Source: Thermoflexales bacterium (lineage in GTDB: Bacteria; Chloroflexota; Anaerolineae; Fen-1058). From it: 6,701 nucleotides of DNA. Positions 6,642 through 6,701 of the stretch are shown one piece after another (the first letter of the stretch is position 1; each line of letters starts with the position of its first letter). The notes below the pieces were generated by a model that was not told the DNA's origin, made no database searches, and saw nothing but the letters and a program-made list of their open reading frames with translations. The position numbers and the translations under genes were made by a program. The stretch spans positions 1-6,701 of the forward strand of contig JAUQXD010000894.1 of NCBI GenBank assembly GCA_030834835.1, given 5' to 3'.

Positions 6642-6674
6642 AAAGAGAGACGACCCAGTGGGCCGTCTCTCTTT
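6642..6674. terminator. Strong hairpin, possible bidirectional terminator
   Basis: AAAGAGAGACG (6642-6652) pairs perfectly with CGTCTCTCTTT (6664-6674), 11 bp. After one A/C mismatch, CCC pairs with GGG around an AGT loop. The stem ends in AAA/TTT on both strands, so it could work in either direction. It most likely ends the unseen gene to the right and insulates the regulator operon. I see no other gene between 6542 and the window end. Confidence 0.65.
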
Positions 6675-6701
6675 AGATGTCACGTCAGGCACTTAACCCT
6701 G

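Noticed and set aside
6157..6696. A 179-codon open frame on the plus strand opposite the response regulator
   Set aside because: It is antisense to a full-length regulator with every conserved residue, has no recognisable domain and runs through the strong hairpin at 6642-6674. Long antisense frames are expected at this G+C.

Overview
The window is about 60% G+C and densely packed. All six genes I can support lie on the minus strand, so transcription runs from high to low coordinates. Gene content and style suggest a bacterium of the Chloroflexota or a similar high-G+C group: a LysM/M23 envelope peptidase with an N-terminal membrane anchor, an Lgt whose signatures differ from the E. coli type, and a NarL-type two-component pair whose kinase has an extracytoplasmic Cache-like domain. 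No 16S gene or other marker is present, so this placement is an inference. I see no rRNA, tRNA, CRISPR array, transposase or attachment site.

Layout in transcription order. (1) 6526-6701 is intergenic and holds a strong hairpin (6642-6674) and the upstream signals of the next operon. (2) 6525-4199 is a two-gene operon: a NarL/LuxR-family response regulator followed by its HisKA_3 sensor kinase, joined by a TAATG stop/start overlap and closed by a rho-independent terminator at 4135-4165. (3) 3998-1870 carries a 60-residue YHS-domain protein, then lgt (prolipoprotein diacylglyceryl transferase), then a LysM-LysM-M23 peptidase, with gaps of 75 and 38 nt. They may be one transcription unit. (4) 1650-1869 is a 220-nt intergenic region with a candidate terminator, several inverted repeats and the copA promoter region. 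(5) 1649 to the left edge is a copper-type P1B ATPase, cut by the window after the CPC transmembrane segment and before the phosphorylation site.

The main theme is copper handling. The ATPase begins with its own YHS domain, then a metal-binding (HMA) domain that has lost its CxxC, then an intact HMA domain. The free YHS protein has the same cysteine spacing as the ATPase YHS domain and 20 of 43 identical residues without gaps. The two genes, more than 2 kb apart, share an upstream block, TGAAAAC-N11-CGCTAGG, with identical internal spacing. It lies 65-76 nt before each start codon, with a TACAAT or TACACT hexamer 18-19 nt downstream. I read this as a common operator or promoter that places the small YHS protein in the copA regulon. 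The regulator itself is not in the window. The lgt and peptidase genes between them look like envelope housekeeping genes and may be neighbours only.

Two envelope proteins have unusual active-site positions. The M23 peptidase has His-Leu-Asp where the family has His-x-His, and Lgt has Trp where E. coli Lgt has its essential His.
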